Program-made: the position numbers and the translations under genes
Notes under the pieces: model-generated
Database searches by the model: none
The model's input: the letters and a program-made list of their open reading frames with translations, nothing else
Told to the model about the DNA's origin: nothing
Assembly: GCF_002968835.1 (NCBI RefSeq)
Contig: NZ_PKQK01000003.1
Coordinates: 372,001-436,000, forward strand
Direction of reading: 5' to 3'
DNA from: Paenibacillus sp. PCH8
GTDB taxonomy: Bacteria; Bacillota; Bacilli; Paenibacillales; Paenibacillaceae
DNA length: 64,000 nucleotides
Shown: piece by piece, positions 1 through 8,884 of the stretch
Numbering within the stretch: position 1 is the first letter of the stretch
How the letters are laid out: each line of letters starts with the position of its first letter

Positions 1-79
1 CCAATCTGTCCTCCGATCGATCCCCACCACGCCAATCATGATAATCACTGTTCACAAAATCAGTCCATAATCTATCCAT
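1..79 (-). CDS. N-terminus of probable CGNR zinc-finger (ABATE-type) regulator, partial
   Basis: Only the first 26 codons are in the window; the gene runs off the left edge. The start is an ATG whose complement ends at 79, five bases after a strong GGAGG at 85-89. The visible peptide begins MDRLWTDFVNSDYHDWRGG and stays open to the edge. The pattern of an aromatic/aspartate-rich 'DFVNS..DWRG' start is what I remember from the ABATE domain that precedes the CGNR zinc finger in putative stress-induced transcriptional regulators. The zinc finger itself is not visible, so the family call is inference. It is transcribed divergently from the DinB gene at 221, and the shared upstream region carries paired TGTAAC/GTTACA repeats that could be its own operator. 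Confidence 0.5.
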   Translation of the reverse strand, partial: MDRLWTDFVNSDYHDWRGGDRSEDRL

Positions 80-94
80 ATAAGCCTCCGTTTT

Positions 95-189
95 GATGTA
101 ACCATCTTATATTATAAAAGAAGGTTACATCATGCCTTTGTTATGTTATATTGAGTGTAACCTTATTGAGCCATTTTAGCTAGTTACAC
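95..189. promoter_or_regulatory. Two equally spaced inverted repeats (TGTAAC...GTTACA), candidate operators
   Basis: Two inverted-repeat pairs share the core TGTAAC and GTTACA. Pair one is GATGTAACC at 95-103 with GGTTACATC at 123-131. Pair two is GTGTAAC at 155-161 with GTTACAC at 183-189. The core-to-core distance is 27 bp in both pairs. Pair one brackets a TATAAT-like element (complement of 111-116) in front of the minus-strand regulator. Pair two lies just before the DinB gene. Identical spacing of the same half-sites at both ends of a divergent promoter region suggests one dimeric regulator controlling both genes; which protein binds is not known. Confidence 0.55.
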
Positions 190-220
190 ACCAATTGTAT
201 TCAAGGAGAGGAATGAAACA

Positions 221-721
221 ATGACGAGGACAACAGCATTAGATGTGCTATTGATACAGAAAGATGACATATGGGATCAATGTAATTGGATAGTTCCATT
301 GTCGAAAGCACTGGAAGGACTTACAGCAGAACAGGCAGCCTGGGTTCCACCTTCAGGAGGACTAAGCATCTGGCAGTTGGTTAACCATATGTACTATTAC
401 AATCAGCGCTTGTTACATCGTATCCAAGGAACTGCATCTTCAATACCCTCTGCTGACTCCAACGAATCCACTTTTGGAGATTCCGGAGATCCTTCCAATA
501 CAGTGAGCTGGAGTAAACTTATGGAGGATACAGCTCTGCTGGCACAGCAATTGCGTAATCACTTGGAGGTACTAGAGGAGTCAGAGCTTGAAGCTACTTA
601 TATGGACTCCGAAGATAAATGGGCACAAGCACTTGCCCGCTGGATGCTGCATGATGCTTATCATGCGGGTCAGATTGTTCTTCTCCGCAGGCAGCAGGGA
701 AGCTGGACTATTGTTTTCTAA
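221..721 (+). CDS. DinB family protein
   Basis: A 166-residue protein of the DinB/YfiT metal-binding four-helix family. The three histidines expected to hold the divalent metal are visible: H56 in the 'LVNHMYYY' helix and H144/H148 in the C-terminal 'HDAYHAGQI' motif, which is the most typical signature of the family. Family members include thiol transferases and stress-induced proteins of unknown substrate; nothing here fixes the substrate. The ATG follows a GGAGAGG-like ribosome binding site. The gene is divergent from a probable CGNR regulator and is preceded by paired TGTAAC/GTTACA repeats, so it may be under that regulator's control. Length matches the family. Confidence 0.85.
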   Translation: MTRTTALDVLLIQKDDIWDQCNWIVPLSKALEGLTAEQAAWVPPSGGLSIWQLVNHMYYYNQRLLHRIQGTASSIPSADSNESTFGDSGDPSNTVSWSKLMEDTALLAQQLRNHLEVLEESELEATYMDSEDKWAQALARWMLHDAYHAGQIVLLRRQQGSWTIVF

Positions 722-807
722 AAAAACACTTGAACTGCTAGCGCTTACAGGAATAAGATGAACTTATTAATGTTACAGCTTGTTCAACATACTAAATAAT
801 TGAATAG

Positions 808-954
808 GATCTTCGGGGTAGGGTGCAATTCCCAACCGGCGGTGATGTTCTACGGAACCAGCCCGCGACTCGCCGAATGTACTTGCGTAGTGCATTCGGC
901 GACTGACTTGGTGAGAATCCAAGGCCGACGGTACAGTCCGGATGAGAGAAGATC
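808..954 (+). ncRNA. FMN riboswitch (RFN element)
   Basis: The closing stem is GATCTTC at 808-814 pairing with GAAGATC at 948-954. Between them are the hallmark conserved blocks of the RFN element: GGGGTAGGGTGCAATTCCC, ACCGGCGGTGAT, AGCCCGCGA, and TTGGTGAGAATCCAAGGCCG followed by GACGGTACAGTCCGGATG. The variable arm around 870-903 forms a long GTCGCCGAATG-type hairpin. It precedes an EamA-family transporter gene rather than rib biosynthesis genes. A terminator hairpin lies about 60 bases downstream, so it probably acts by transcription attenuation when FMN is plentiful. Confidence 0.97.
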
Positions 955-1013
955 AACACATTGACATGCCGTTCACGGGAAGGCCTCTTTCCTGACGCAT
1001 GTCCTTGGATGGT

Positions 1014-1060
1014 CCCCCGTTTATTTGGTTTATACCAAAACGGGGGATTTTGTCGATTTT
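1014..1060 (+). terminator. Riboswitch-controlled intrinsic terminator
   Basis: The arms CCCCCG at 1014-1019 and CGGGGG at 1041-1046 enclose an inner TTTGG/CCAAA stem, followed by a T-rich stretch to 1060. Its position between the FMN aptamer and the transporter start at 1102 fits the expression platform of an OFF-type switch. Confidence 0.85.
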
Positions 1061-1101
1061 GCCAACTGAAGATTCCGTGTTCTGACGAAGGAGTCCTGAA
1101 T

Positions 1102-2081
1102 ATGGAAAAGACATCATCTGCACCAACGGTTTACCGTAAGGAGCGAAGTAATACTGGATTTTGGCTTGTAGTTCTTGGCGCAGCCCTTTGGGGTGTAGAT
1201 CCACTATTCCGCATTATCTTGCTAAAAACGATGACATCCACTCAGATTGTGCTGGTAGAACATATCATTGTCAGCCTTGTGGCCATTCCCGTACTGTGGA
1301 AATTTCGGGCAGATCTGAAAAACCTGCGTGCACGCCATTGGATTGCCGTGATCTTTATCTCATGGGGAGGGTCGGCGCTCGCAACGGTATTATTCACATT
1401 GGCACTTACACATAACGATCCGAACACCGTATTGTTGCTGCAAAAAATGCAGCCTCTCTTCGCTATTGTTCTGGCTAAATTGTTATTGAAAGAAACATTG
1501 CCACGCCGCTTCGGTGGATTGTTTTTCATTGCACTGGCAGGTACTTATCTGCTAACGTTCGGTTTCACGCTTCCCATGAGTAACTGGGACAACTGGATCC
1601 ATGCAGGCAGCTTGTTATCGCTTGGTGCTGCTGCTTTGTGGGAGGCTCAACCGTTATGGGCCGACTGATGCTGGGACAGACACGTTACGAAACCGTTACT
1701 GCCCTCCGCTTCGTTGTTGCTCTCCCACTATTGTTCTTCATGACGTGGAACGAAGGTGCTGCATGGACATTCCCATCCGGAACAGGTGAACAGGCCGCTG
1801 TTGCTCTCAACGTTCTGGGTCAGGCATTATTGCCGGGATTACTCAGTTTGCTGTTATATTACAAAGGTCTGTCATCTACCAAAGCGTCTGTTGCCACCCT
1901 CGCGGAACTTAGCTTCCCAATGGCTGGGGTATTGGTCAACTGGATTGCCTTCCGCTCTCTGATTACATGGGAGCAGTTGCTCGGGTTCATCCTGATCTGG
2001 GTTGCCCTGTTCGCGATCTCCAAACAGCAGGAACGATCAACAACCGCAGCTGATGCAGCACCTAAGCTTCGAACAGATTAA
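1102..2081 (+). pseudogene. EamA/DMT-family transporter, frameshifted; candidate flavin transporter
   Basis: The start is ATG 1102 after GAAGGAG. The first part (to about residue 179) and the second part (to the stop at 2079-2081) together make a 10-helix DMT protein of about 327 residues, the usual EamA length, with two repeats. The reading frame is lost at the GGG run 1640-1642: 'LGAAALWE' continues only to a stop at 1668, whereas one extra G gives 'LGAAALWGGSTVMGRL', which runs cleanly to the end. A single missing base is therefore the simplest explanation, either a sequencing error or a fresh mutation. The FMN riboswitch directly upstream points to flavin import or export; FMN-switch-linked DMT transporters (ImpX-type) are known in other bacteria. 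Specificity for riboflavin is inference. Confidence 0.85.
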
Positions 2082-2107
2082 GGGTTAGTTCAGAATTTAA
2101 TATAACG

Positions 2108-2146
2108 AAAAGCACTGCACATTATAATAGATGAGCAGTGCTTTTT
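2108..2146 (+). terminator. Intrinsic terminator after EamA gene
   Basis: AAAAGCACTGC at 2108-2118 pairs with GCAGTGCTTTT at 2135-2145, followed by T residues. The symmetric A and T tracts mean it could work from both sides, but only the plus-strand gene reads into it. Confidence 0.85.
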
Positions 2147-2293
2147 GTATACCCTGATCTTATATCCATTTATCCAATGATTAATTACTCTCCTTTTTAT
2201 CTATCGGGCCTAGCCTTTTGTCTTTTATCTATTCCGGTGGTACGATGACATATGGATCTTTAAACGAATGATATTCAGAGAGGAATGATCATC

Positions 2294-3790
2294 ATGTCTT
2301 CATTTTCATATACTTCCTACGATGCCGTAGGCTTGGCTGAACTGATTCGATCCCGGGAAGTATCTCCGGTTGAATTGCTGGAAGCCGCGTTTGCACGACT
2401 TGAAGAAATAAACCCGCAGCTTAATGCGGTCATTCGTACATATGAAACCCGGGCAAGACAGGAAGCTGGCCTGGTTCGTCCGGGTGAACAACCTTTTGCT
2501 GGCGTGCCGCTGCTCTTGAAAGACATTTCCCAATCCCTGGAGAGTGAAATCCTGACTTCAGGCTCTCGTCTGTTCAGCAAGCATCGCTCAGTGCGGAATT
2601 CCAATTTTGTATCACGTCTCCTTGATGCAGGATTTATAATCATTGGGCATACCAATACACCAGAGTTTGGCTTGAAAAATATTACTGAGCCTCGTCTTCA
2701 CGGGCCGAGCCGCAATCCCTGGAATATCAATCACTCGCCAGGTGGTTCAAGTGGGGGTGCCGCCGCAGCTGTAGCTTCAGGGATTGTTCCCCTTGCTGGA
2801 GCCAGTGATGGAGGTGGTTCGATCCGCATCCCTGCTTCCTTCAGCGGATTATTTGGACTCAAACCAACCCGTGGGCGTACACCTGTAGGACCTGGTGTAG
2901 GTCGTCAATGGCAAGGGGCATCAATCGACTTCGCACTATCTCGTTCTGTTCGGGACAGTGCTGCGCTGTTGGATACGCTGCAAGTGGTTCAAGCTGAAGC
3001 TGCATTTCATGCTCCGCTCTTTCCGGGAAGTTATCTCGCGGACATGAACTATCCCCATCAACGCAACCTGAAGATCGCGTATACAACGGATTCACCTGTA
3101 GGCACACCCGTCAGTGCAGAAGCCAAAGAAGCCGTATACAAGCTGGTTCGCTGGTTGGAAGAACAAGGTCATCATGTTGAAGAGAAGTTAAGTCCAGTCA
3201 ACGGTGTCAAACTGATGGAGAACTATTATATGATGAACAGTGGCGAGATGGCTGCCATGATCTCTTCCATGGAACATTCTATGGGCCGAGTGATGACGTC
3301 CGATGATATGGAGATTGAATCCTGGGTTCTGGCGGAAGCCGGTAAAAAGGTGTCTGCTGCGGAATTCGTGCATAGTCTGGCAGAATGGGACATTGCTGCA
3401 GCCCAGATGTCTACGTTATTTGAGCGGTATGACTTCTATATCACACCTGTCAATGCTTTTCCTGCACCAAAGATTGGAGAATTGACGCCGCATGAAGAAC
3501 AGATCCAGCACCTGATGCGTGTTAGCGAGTTGGACAAGATCCAGCAGCAACAATTGATTTATGAGATGTTTGAGCCAAGCCTCACGTATACACCTTTCAC
3601 TCAGCTTGCAAATCTGACAGGACAGCCGGCGATGAGTGTACCACTGCATATGACACCTGAAGGTTTACCGGTAGGCGTTCAAGTCATGGCAACCAAAGGA
3701 CGCGAAGATTGGTTATTACACTTGGCTGGACAGCTTGAGAAATCCGACCTTTGGATCGGGATGAATGGGAATCCACTGTTTCCAGCCTAA
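2294..3790 (+). CDS. Amidase (amidase-signature family)
   Basis: An amidase-signature hydrolase of about 498 residues that cleaves C-N amide bonds. The Ser-cisSer-Lys machinery is visible: the lysine in 'PLLLKDISQ', the cis-serine in '[14 protein letters not shown]', and the nucleophilic serine in '[10 protein letters not shown]' (K79, S155 and S179 when counted from the upstream ATG at 2285). ATG 2294 is preferred because AGAGAGG at 2277-2283 lies about ten bases before it and only one base before ATG 2285. The protein is too divergent and stands alone from gatB/gatC, so it is unlikely to be the glutamyl-tRNA amidotransferase subunit GatA. The next genes, a DUF1989 protein and a LysE exporter, suggest a role in breakdown of an amide or ureide compound, but the substrate is unknown. 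Confidence 0.88.
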   Translation: MSSFSYTSYDAVGLAELIRSREVSPVELLEAAFARLEEINPQLNAVIRTYETRARQEAGLVRPGEQPFAGVPLLLKDISQSLESEILTSGSRLFSKHRSVRNSNFVSRLLDAGFIIIGHTNTPEFGLKNITEPRLHGPSRNPWNINHSPGGSSGGAAAAVASGIVPLAGASDGGGSIRIPASFSGLFGLKPTRGRTPVGPGVGRQWQGASIDFALSRSVRDSAALLDTLQVVQAEAAFHAPLFPGSYLADMNYPHQRNLKIAYTTDSPVGTPVSAEAKEAVYKLVRWLEEQGHHVEEKLSPVNGVKLMENYYMMNSGEMAAMISSMEHSMGRVMTSDDMEIESWVLAEAGKKVSAAEFVHSLAEWDIAAAQMSTLFERYDFYITPVNAFPAPKIGELTPHEEQIQHLMRVSELDKIQQQQLIYEMFEPSLTYTPFTQLANLTGQPAMSVPLHMTPEGLPVGVQVMATKGREDWLLHLAGQLEKSDLWIGMNGNPLFPA

Positions 3791-3871
3791 ACTTAACCAT
3801 ACGTTTCCATAATGCATGAAAGCACCCTCTGCTCCGCATACTGAAAGCAAAAACGCGGAGGAATGTGACGG

Positions 3872-4489
3872 ATGAATACCAAGCAACGCCATAAACAGTC
3901 TTTTCGTATTCCTGCCAAGACAGGGTATGCCCTGAAAGTAAACAAGGGTTCTTTGATTCGCATCACCGATCTGGAGGGACAGCAAGTGGTTGATTTTGTT
4001 GCCTATGATGCACTGGATGCTAACAACCGACTGGACCCCGGCGTAACCCTGGATATATTGCGTTCTTATCGGATCAAACCCGGACAAGCTATATATTCCA
4101 ACCATTATCAGCCCTTGCTGAAAATCGTACGTGATACCGTGGGCGTACATGATTTTTTCAATTCTGCTTGTCGTCCTGAGATGTATGAGGTGTTATATGA
4201 CAAAAAGGATCATGCCAGTTGTTATCATAATTTAAATATGGCTTTGTCACCTTTCGGGATTATACCACCAGATCAGCATTATCCTTTTAACCTGTTTATG
4301 AAGTCCGTTGTAGACAGTCAAGGCAAGATTGATGTTGTGGCTCCTGACTCTCGTGTAGGTGATTATGTGGAGATGGAGGCGTTAACGGACCTTATTATCG
4401 GACTTTCTGCCTGCCCTTGCGAAGAAAGTTCTTGCAACGGCTATCACTGCACCCCTGTTCAATTGGATGTGGAATCTGCAACAGAATGA
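3872..4489 (+). CDS. DUF1989 / urea carboxylase-associated family protein
   Basis: A 205-residue protein with the features of DUF1989, often annotated as urea carboxylase-associated: 'LEGQQVVDFVAYDA', 'SNHYQPLLKIV', 'NLFMKSV' and the cysteine-rich C-terminal block 'CPCEESSCNGYHCTPV', which probably binds metal. The start follows GCGGAGGAATGTGACGG. Family members occur next to urea amidolyase, urea-carboxylase and ureide genes; their biochemical role is not settled. Here it lies about 80 bp after an amidase and before a LysE-type exporter, consistent with nitrogen-compound catabolism, but no urea carboxylase or allophanate hydrolase is present nearby. Length is typical. Confidence 0.85.
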   Translation: MNTKQRHKQSFRIPAKTGYALKVNKGSLIRITDLEGQQVVDFVAYDALDANNRLDPGVTLDILRSYRIKPGQAIYSNHYQPLLKIVRDTVGVHDFFNSACRPEMYEVLYDKKDHASCYHNLNMALSPFGIIPPDQHYPFNLFMKSVVDSQGKIDVVAPDSRVGDYVEMEALTDLIIGLSACPCEESSCNGYHCTPVQLDVESATE

Positions 4490-4612
4490 CACGACCATAA
4501 GTCCATATTATAAAAGTAGTTCGTTCTATTTCACTCCTTGCGGGAATACGATGACTTGTACCCTTTTTCTGTGACGACTGGTACAATTCATCGAACCCGT
4601 TAAGGAGTGAAC

Positions 4613-5245
4613 GTGTTTATGTCTGTACTGTTCAGTTATATTATTCTGGGAATATCTCTGTCAGCTCCAATTGGTCCGATTAATGCCGCTCAATTGGATC
4701 GGGGAGCTCGCCATGGCTTCATGCATGCCTGGATCTTGGGACTTGGAGCCATGTTTGCCGATTTGGTGTACATGCTATTGATCTATTTTGGAGTTGCACA
4801 TTTTCTGGATACACCTTTTATGCGCTCTTTTCTATGGTCCTTTGGCAGTTTCATCCTAGTTTATACAGGTGTGGAAACGTTCTCGAAGTTAAAACAGGGG
4901 ATTCAAGGAACATCTACTGAAGCGGCGACGATTCAAAAATCCTTTATTTCGGGATTTTTAATGGCCCTATCCAATCCACTTAATATTTTATTTTGGCTCG
5001 GCATATATGGCTCAATACTCGCAACCACTGTGCGACATACCGATATGGCACATTTGCTGTTCTACAGCTCCGGCATATTCATTGGCATTCTGGTGTGGGA
5101 TGTCATTATGGCTGGAATGGCCAGCCGATTCCACAAGCATAGCAGCGAAGCCGTTTTACGATGGATTTCAGTACTTTCTGGCATCTGTCTGATTGGGTTT
5201 GGTTTGTATTTCGGGTTCGAGGCTGTTCGTTCTATTTTTTTCTGA
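4613..5245 (+). CDS. LysE/RhtB family translocator
   Basis: A membrane protein of about 210 residues with six predicted hydrophobic segments. The N-terminal motif 'LSAPIGPINAAQLDRGARHGF' (glycine/proline-rich loop after the first helix) is diagnostic of LysE-type amino acid exporters, and a second conserved motif 'ALSNPLNILFWLGIYG' lies in the centre. The start is uncertain: GTG 4607 overlaps the AAGGAG site, GTG 4613 is 5 bases from it and ATG 4619 is 11 bases from it; I use 4613. The family exports basic or neutral amino acids or related metabolites using proton motive force. The placement after amidase and DUF1989 genes suggests export of a product or excess amino compound. Confidence 0.87.
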   Translation: MFMSVLFSYIILGISLSAPIGPINAAQLDRGARHGFMHAWILGLGAMFADLVYMLLIYFGVAHFLDTPFMRSFLWSFGSFILVYTGVETFSKLKQGIQGTSTEAATIQKSFISGFLMALSNPLNILFWLGIYGSILATTVRHTDMAHLLFYSSGIFIGILVWDVIMAGMASRFHKHSSEAVLRWISVLSGICLIGFGLYFGFEAVRSIFF

Positions 5246-5328
5246 CAGAAAAATCACTCTGGACAGTCACCCAATTTCCTCCACATTAATACTGTAAGGG
5301 TATCATGTGGATTGGAGTTGGGAGATCA

Positions 5329-6093
5329 ATGGCGGAACTGTACAGTGCCGATGAAATAAACACTGTGTTTGAGCGTCTTCCGTTATGGCAACGGGACGCT
5401 TATTCGCAATTTGCCAATATGATAGCAGATGAGGAGAATACTTATCCGTGTGTGCCTGGACGAATGGGTTTTTTATCCGGACATCTGAGGTATGGCTTCA
5501 CATGTGACCCCCGATCCGAAGCGGCTGCCGAAGATATGGCAGACCTCCTTCGACAGTACGGCCCTATATCCAGAGATACGGGCCAGTACGCTTCCATGGT
5601 CGTGATCTGTGAGACACCGAACGATCTGAAAGATCACACCACGGTCGAGGAGTATCAGTCCTTATTCTGGCAAATGCTTAATCGGGTTAGTTCCCACGAT
5701 GCTGCTCCTTGGCCGGAACACATTTCAACAGACCCGCATGATTCAACGTGGGAGTTTTGCTTTGGCGGAGAGCCTTACTTCTGCTTCTGTGCAACTCCCG
5801 CGCATGAACTCAGAGCCAGCAGGCATTTTCCCTATCTCATGTTTGCTTTTCAACCACGGTGGGTGTTCGAATCCATTAATGACAATACCCCTCTTGGCCG
5901 TAAAATGAAAACCTTAATCCGCAAACGTCTCGCTGAATATGATGCTGTACCTGCTCACCCTTCACTCATGTGGTACGGGCAACAAGATAATCTGGAATGG
6001 AAACAATATTTCCTGCCAGATGATGAGCAGACACCCTCCAAATGTCCATTTATGCGAATGAAGCAAGCCATTGGCAATCTGACAAAGTCATGA
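5329..6093 (+). CDS. YqcI/YcgG family protein
   Basis: A soluble protein of about 254 residues that resembles the YqcI/YcgG family of Bacillus: 'YPCVPGRMGFLSGHLRYGF', 'TWEFCFGGEPYFCFCATPAHELRASRHFPYLMFAFQPRWVFE' (described here in part) and the C-terminal 'PSKCPFMRM'. ATG 5329 is chosen over ATG 5305 because GGGAG at 5320-5324 is correctly spaced before it. The family is of unknown biochemical function; conserved cysteines and histidines suggest metal or haem binding, but I cannot show it. It follows the LysE exporter by about 80 bp on the same strand and ends the plus-strand block. Confidence 0.8.
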   Translation: MAELYSADEINTVFERLPLWQRDAYSQFANMIADEENTYPCVPGRMGFLSGHLRYGFTCDPRSEAAAEDMADLLRQYGPISRDTGQYASMVVICETPNDLKDHTTVEEYQSLFWQMLNRVSSHDAAPWPEHISTDPHDSTWEFCFGGEPYFCFCATPAHELRASRHFPYLMFAFQPRWVFESINDNTPLGRKMKTLIRKRLAEYDAVPAHPSLMWYGQQDNLEWKQYFLPDDEQTPSKCPFMRMKQAIGNLTKS

Positions 6094-6137
6094 AAACTCA
6101 TGAATGCAGTGGTGTACCTTACTCACCCCAAAATTGT

Positions 6138-7481
6138 TTAAGGTTTCGACAGTGCAGACTTAGTGGGTCTGGAGTCACGTACCTTATGAACAATGTACGT
6201 GATAATCCCAATGACCACCACGAGTCCAATACTTGCCAGCAGACCCGTTCTGCTGGCTTTCTCCATAGATGTTCCAGCTACCGCTGCAACAATAAGCACC
6301 ATGGCAATCCACACTTTAATGCGATTCCACTTCACAGGTTTCATTTTCTTGATATATGTCAAGCAGATAAGAAGCCAAGTATACATTAACACCAGACTGC
6401 CTGCTGTCGTGATGTATTCGAACAGACTTTTGGGCATCCATAATGCCAGAAGCGTAGACAGGATTAATCCACCCGCAGTGCAAACCAGTGCCTGAAGGGG
6501 CATCTCCTTTTTACCCCACGTCTTCGTAAAGCGCTTCGGCGCATCTCCATCCTCTGCCAGCTTCACCAACATGGACGTAATCGCGTACAAGGACGCAACC
6601 ATCGTGGAGAATCCAGCAATAATCAGGACTCCGTTGAGGATGTGCACGACTACCGTGAATCCGATCGATGACATCGCCTTGACGAGTGGGCTTTCATCTG
6701 CCGTTAATTGATTCGAGGGCACGAGCAGCAAGATCAATGCAATCGCAACAACATACAGTGTACTCACAGATAATAACATCACTCGACCTGACTTCACTGC
6801 ATCTTTGGGTTCTTTCAGTTTGGCCGCCATCAAACCCATCACCTCGATCCCCGCAAAAGCAAAAAATGCATAAATGAGTCCCGTCCAGACCCCTTTTCCT
6901 CCACGAGGAAACCATTCGTTCTTCAACAGTTCTGGAGTAACTTTTACATTCAGCCATCCTAGACAAGCTGCTCCCGCAATAGCAATAAATGCAATCGTTG
7001 CAGCAAGTTTGATCACAGCAAGTACGTTCTCCGTTTGGGTTAACCCCTTGGCCCCTAGCGCAGCGATAAACAAACCGATACAGGCATAGATCGCTACAAA
7101 TGCCCATAACGGAAACGTAGGAAACCAAAATTGAGAGAAGAGTCCAAGTGCCGTTAGAGAACTTCCCATAATGAGCATCTCGGAGGACCAGTACATCCAC
7201 CCACTTCCAAAACCGGCCCAGCGCCCAAAGGCTTCGCCTGCATAAGTACGAAAAGCGCCTTCTTTGGGATCTTCTGCCGTCATCTGAGCCAGTGCACCAA
7301 ATACAAAGTAAGTACCTGCCGCTGCGAGGATGAGCAGAACAAGTACTGATATTCCTGCCCAATGTATCGCGAGACTGGTTCCCAGAAAGAATCCCGTACC
7401 GAGTGTACATCCCGCTCCAAACAAAGTTAAGCTTATCCAACTTAGTTTACCGTCATTTTTACCATCCAGCTGACTTTTCAT
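6138..7481 (-). CDS. APC family amino acid permease
   Basis: A 447-residue integral membrane protein with about twelve hydrophobic segments. The N-terminal helix 1 carries the unwound-helix motif of the APC superfamily, 'LFGAGCTLGTGFFLGTS', and helix 6 has 'FFAFAGIEVMGLMAAKLKEP', the typical 'F.AF.G.E' substrate-binding region. It probably imports an amino acid by proton or sodium symport; the substrate is not predictable. The ATG is preceded by AAGGAGGAGC. The gene is convergent with the YqcI gene on its left (45 bp apart) and has an unusually long upstream region of over 400 bp with repeated TTTCA/TGAAA palindromes, which suggests transcriptional control. Confidence 0.9.
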   Translation of the reverse strand: MKSQLDGKNDGKLSWISLTLFGAGCTLGTGFFLGTSLAIHWAGISVLVLLILAAAGTYFVFGALAQMTAEDPKEGAFRTYAGEAFGRWAGFGSGWMYWSSEMLIMGSSLTALGLFSQFWFPTFPLWAFVAIYACIGLFIAALGAKGLTQTENVLAVIKLAATIAFIAIAGAACLGWLNVKVTPELLKNEWFPRGGKGVWTGLIYAFFAFAGIEVMGLMAAKLKEPKDAVKSGRVMLLSVSTLYVVAIALILLLVPSNQLTADESPLVKAMSSIGFTVVVHILNGVLIIAGFSTMVASLYAITSMLVKLAEDGDAPKRFTKTWGKKEMPLQALVCTAGGLILSTLLALWMPKSLFEYITTAGSLVLMYTWLLICLTYIKKMKPVKWNRIKVWIAMVLIVAAVAGTSMEKASRTGLLASIGLVVVIGIITYIVHKVRDSRPTKSALSKP

Positions 7482-7590
7482 GAAGCTCCTCCTTCTGCCT
7501 TATCCCCTTACGGTTTACAGGTTATGGAGGTTTTATGTCTATGTAATGAAAAGAAATGGTTGTTGGTTAACATAATAATAAGGATGTATA

Positions 7591-7913
7591 CTTATTTCTG
7601 AAAAATAAGATTTGATTGATTGTTCTTATGTTCATTCACTTACTCCATTTTCCGAAATAATGATTGACTTCAATCGCTGATTCAAGTAGTTCTTTTTACG
7701 TTGCGGGAGTGTATGAGTAATTCAATGTGATAAAGTATCAAAGGTGAGTATATGATTCAACTACTGTGAATTTTTCATATGTTGAAATATTTAAAAAAAG
7801 ACTTGTTAAAGAAGTTTTCACGCCGTGCGCGATGCCTCATTGCATGCCAATGGTGGCCATATTTGTTTATTTTCGTTGTAAAATAACTATTATGAATTTT
7901 TCATGTATTGAAA
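7591..7913. repeat. Repeated TTTCA-N5-TGAAA palindromes in the long upstream region of the permease
   Basis: The gene-free stretch 7482-7930 holds two near-identical 22-bp copies beginning GAATTTTTCAT, at 7768-7789 and 7894-7915. Each contains TTTCA, five bases and TGAAA (7773-7787 and 7899-7913). A separate palindrome, CTTATTT at 7591-7597 with AAATAAG at 7603-7609, lies closer to the permease. These could be operators for the APC permease gene. I see no open reading frame or recognisable riboswitch here. Confidence 0.4.
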
Positions 7914-7931
7914 TAATAAGGTTATAGATAT

Positions 7932-7953
7932 AAAAAAAGCCGCCATAGGCGAC
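7932..7953 (-). terminator. Intrinsic terminator of aldo/keto reductase gene
   Basis: On the minus strand GUCGCC pairs (with one G-U) with GGCGGC across a UAU loop, followed by seven T residues (complement of 7932-7938). It lies 40 bp after the reductase stop. A second small hairpin, CGCAA/TTGCG at 7956-7967, precedes it. Confidence 0.8.
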
Positions 7954-7993
7954 TTCGCAAAGTTGCGTACTATTTCTCATCCATAAAATCATG

Positions 7994-8884
7994 TCAGGTT
8001 CGACCCGTCCAGTCTGCCCCGGCAATTTCCTTCCACCGTGCTCTGATCTCATCATACAGCTCCTGTGGAAGCGCACCTTTGGCCACAAGGTTGGCATTTT
8101 GTTGCCAGCGGTTTGGCTTCGCTGTACCTACAATAGCCGTGTCTACGCCTTCAGTACTCAGTGTAAACCGCAGTGCAGTTTCTACAGCTACCTGGGCATC
8201 TTCGTCCAGAAAATCATAGTTAAGCTCTCTTAAACGTTTCCAATATACATATGGATATTCTTCTTCCGAAAGTGTCTCATACGTCCAGGCCACATTAGCT
8301 ATGGGTCTTTTGGCGATAACACCCATATTTCTCTTTCTCGCCTCAGGCAAAGTAAGTTCAATCGCTTCCTGATCAGCGATATTTAATGAGGTCTCCAGAC
8401 TGTCAAATATCCCTGTCTGAATCGCATATAATGCATCCGTCGTATCCCCGCTGTAACCGATAAACCTGGTTTTCCCTGCCTCTTTGGCACGCTGGAGAAC
8501 TTCAATAACTGCCCCTTGCCTCAGCACTTCTTCAGAACAACTATGCAAGTGGATCACATCCACATAGTCTGTTTTCAAGCGCTTCAGACTACGATCGATG
8601 GTTTGCTCCAGTACCTTGGCATCCCAGTCTGGGCCGTCTACACCGGCTGTATGTCCACATTTGGTGAACAAATAGTAATCATCACGCCGATGTGACAACA
8701 CCTCACCAATGAATTCCTCGCTGTCACCGTAACATTCAGCCGTATCAATTACGTTCAACCCTGCATCCAAGGCACGATTCAGCAACTTTTCAACATCTGC
8801 TTTGGATGAATCTCGAATCTCCGACCCACCGAATCCAAGTGTACTGACTTTCATGCCTGTATTTCCGTAATTACGCAGTTCCAT
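7994..8884 (-). CDS. Aldo/keto reductase
   Basis: A 296-residue NADPH-dependent oxidoreductase of the aldo/keto reductase superfamily. It opens with the usual 'ELRNYGNTGMKVSTLGFGGSEI', has the catalytic aspartate-tyrosine stretch 'NVIDTAECYGDSEEFIGE', the catalytic lysine in 'LFTKCG', and the histidine region 'DVIHLHS'. The start ATG follows ATGGAGGAAGATAACG. It reduces a carbonyl compound, but the substrate cannot be read from sequence. It is downstream of an SDR dehydrogenase and a GNAT on the same strand, with about 120 bp between the SDR stop and this start, so an operon is possible but not compelled. It ends at a clear terminator. Confidence 0.93.
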   Translation of the reverse strand: MELRNYGNTGMKVSTLGFGGSEIRDSSKADVEKLLNRALDAGLNVIDTAECYGDSEEFIGEVLSHRRDDYYLFTKCGHTAGVDGPDWDAKVLEQTIDRSLKRLKTDYVDVIHLHSCSEEVLRQGAVIEVLQRAKEAGKTRFIGYSGDTTDALYAIQTGIFDSLETSLNIADQEAIELTLPEARKRNMGVIAKRPIANVAWTYETLSEEEYPYVYWKRLRELNYDFLDEDAQVAVETALRFTLSTEGVDTAIVGTAKPNRWQQNANLVAKGALPQELYDEIRARWKEIAGADWTGRT

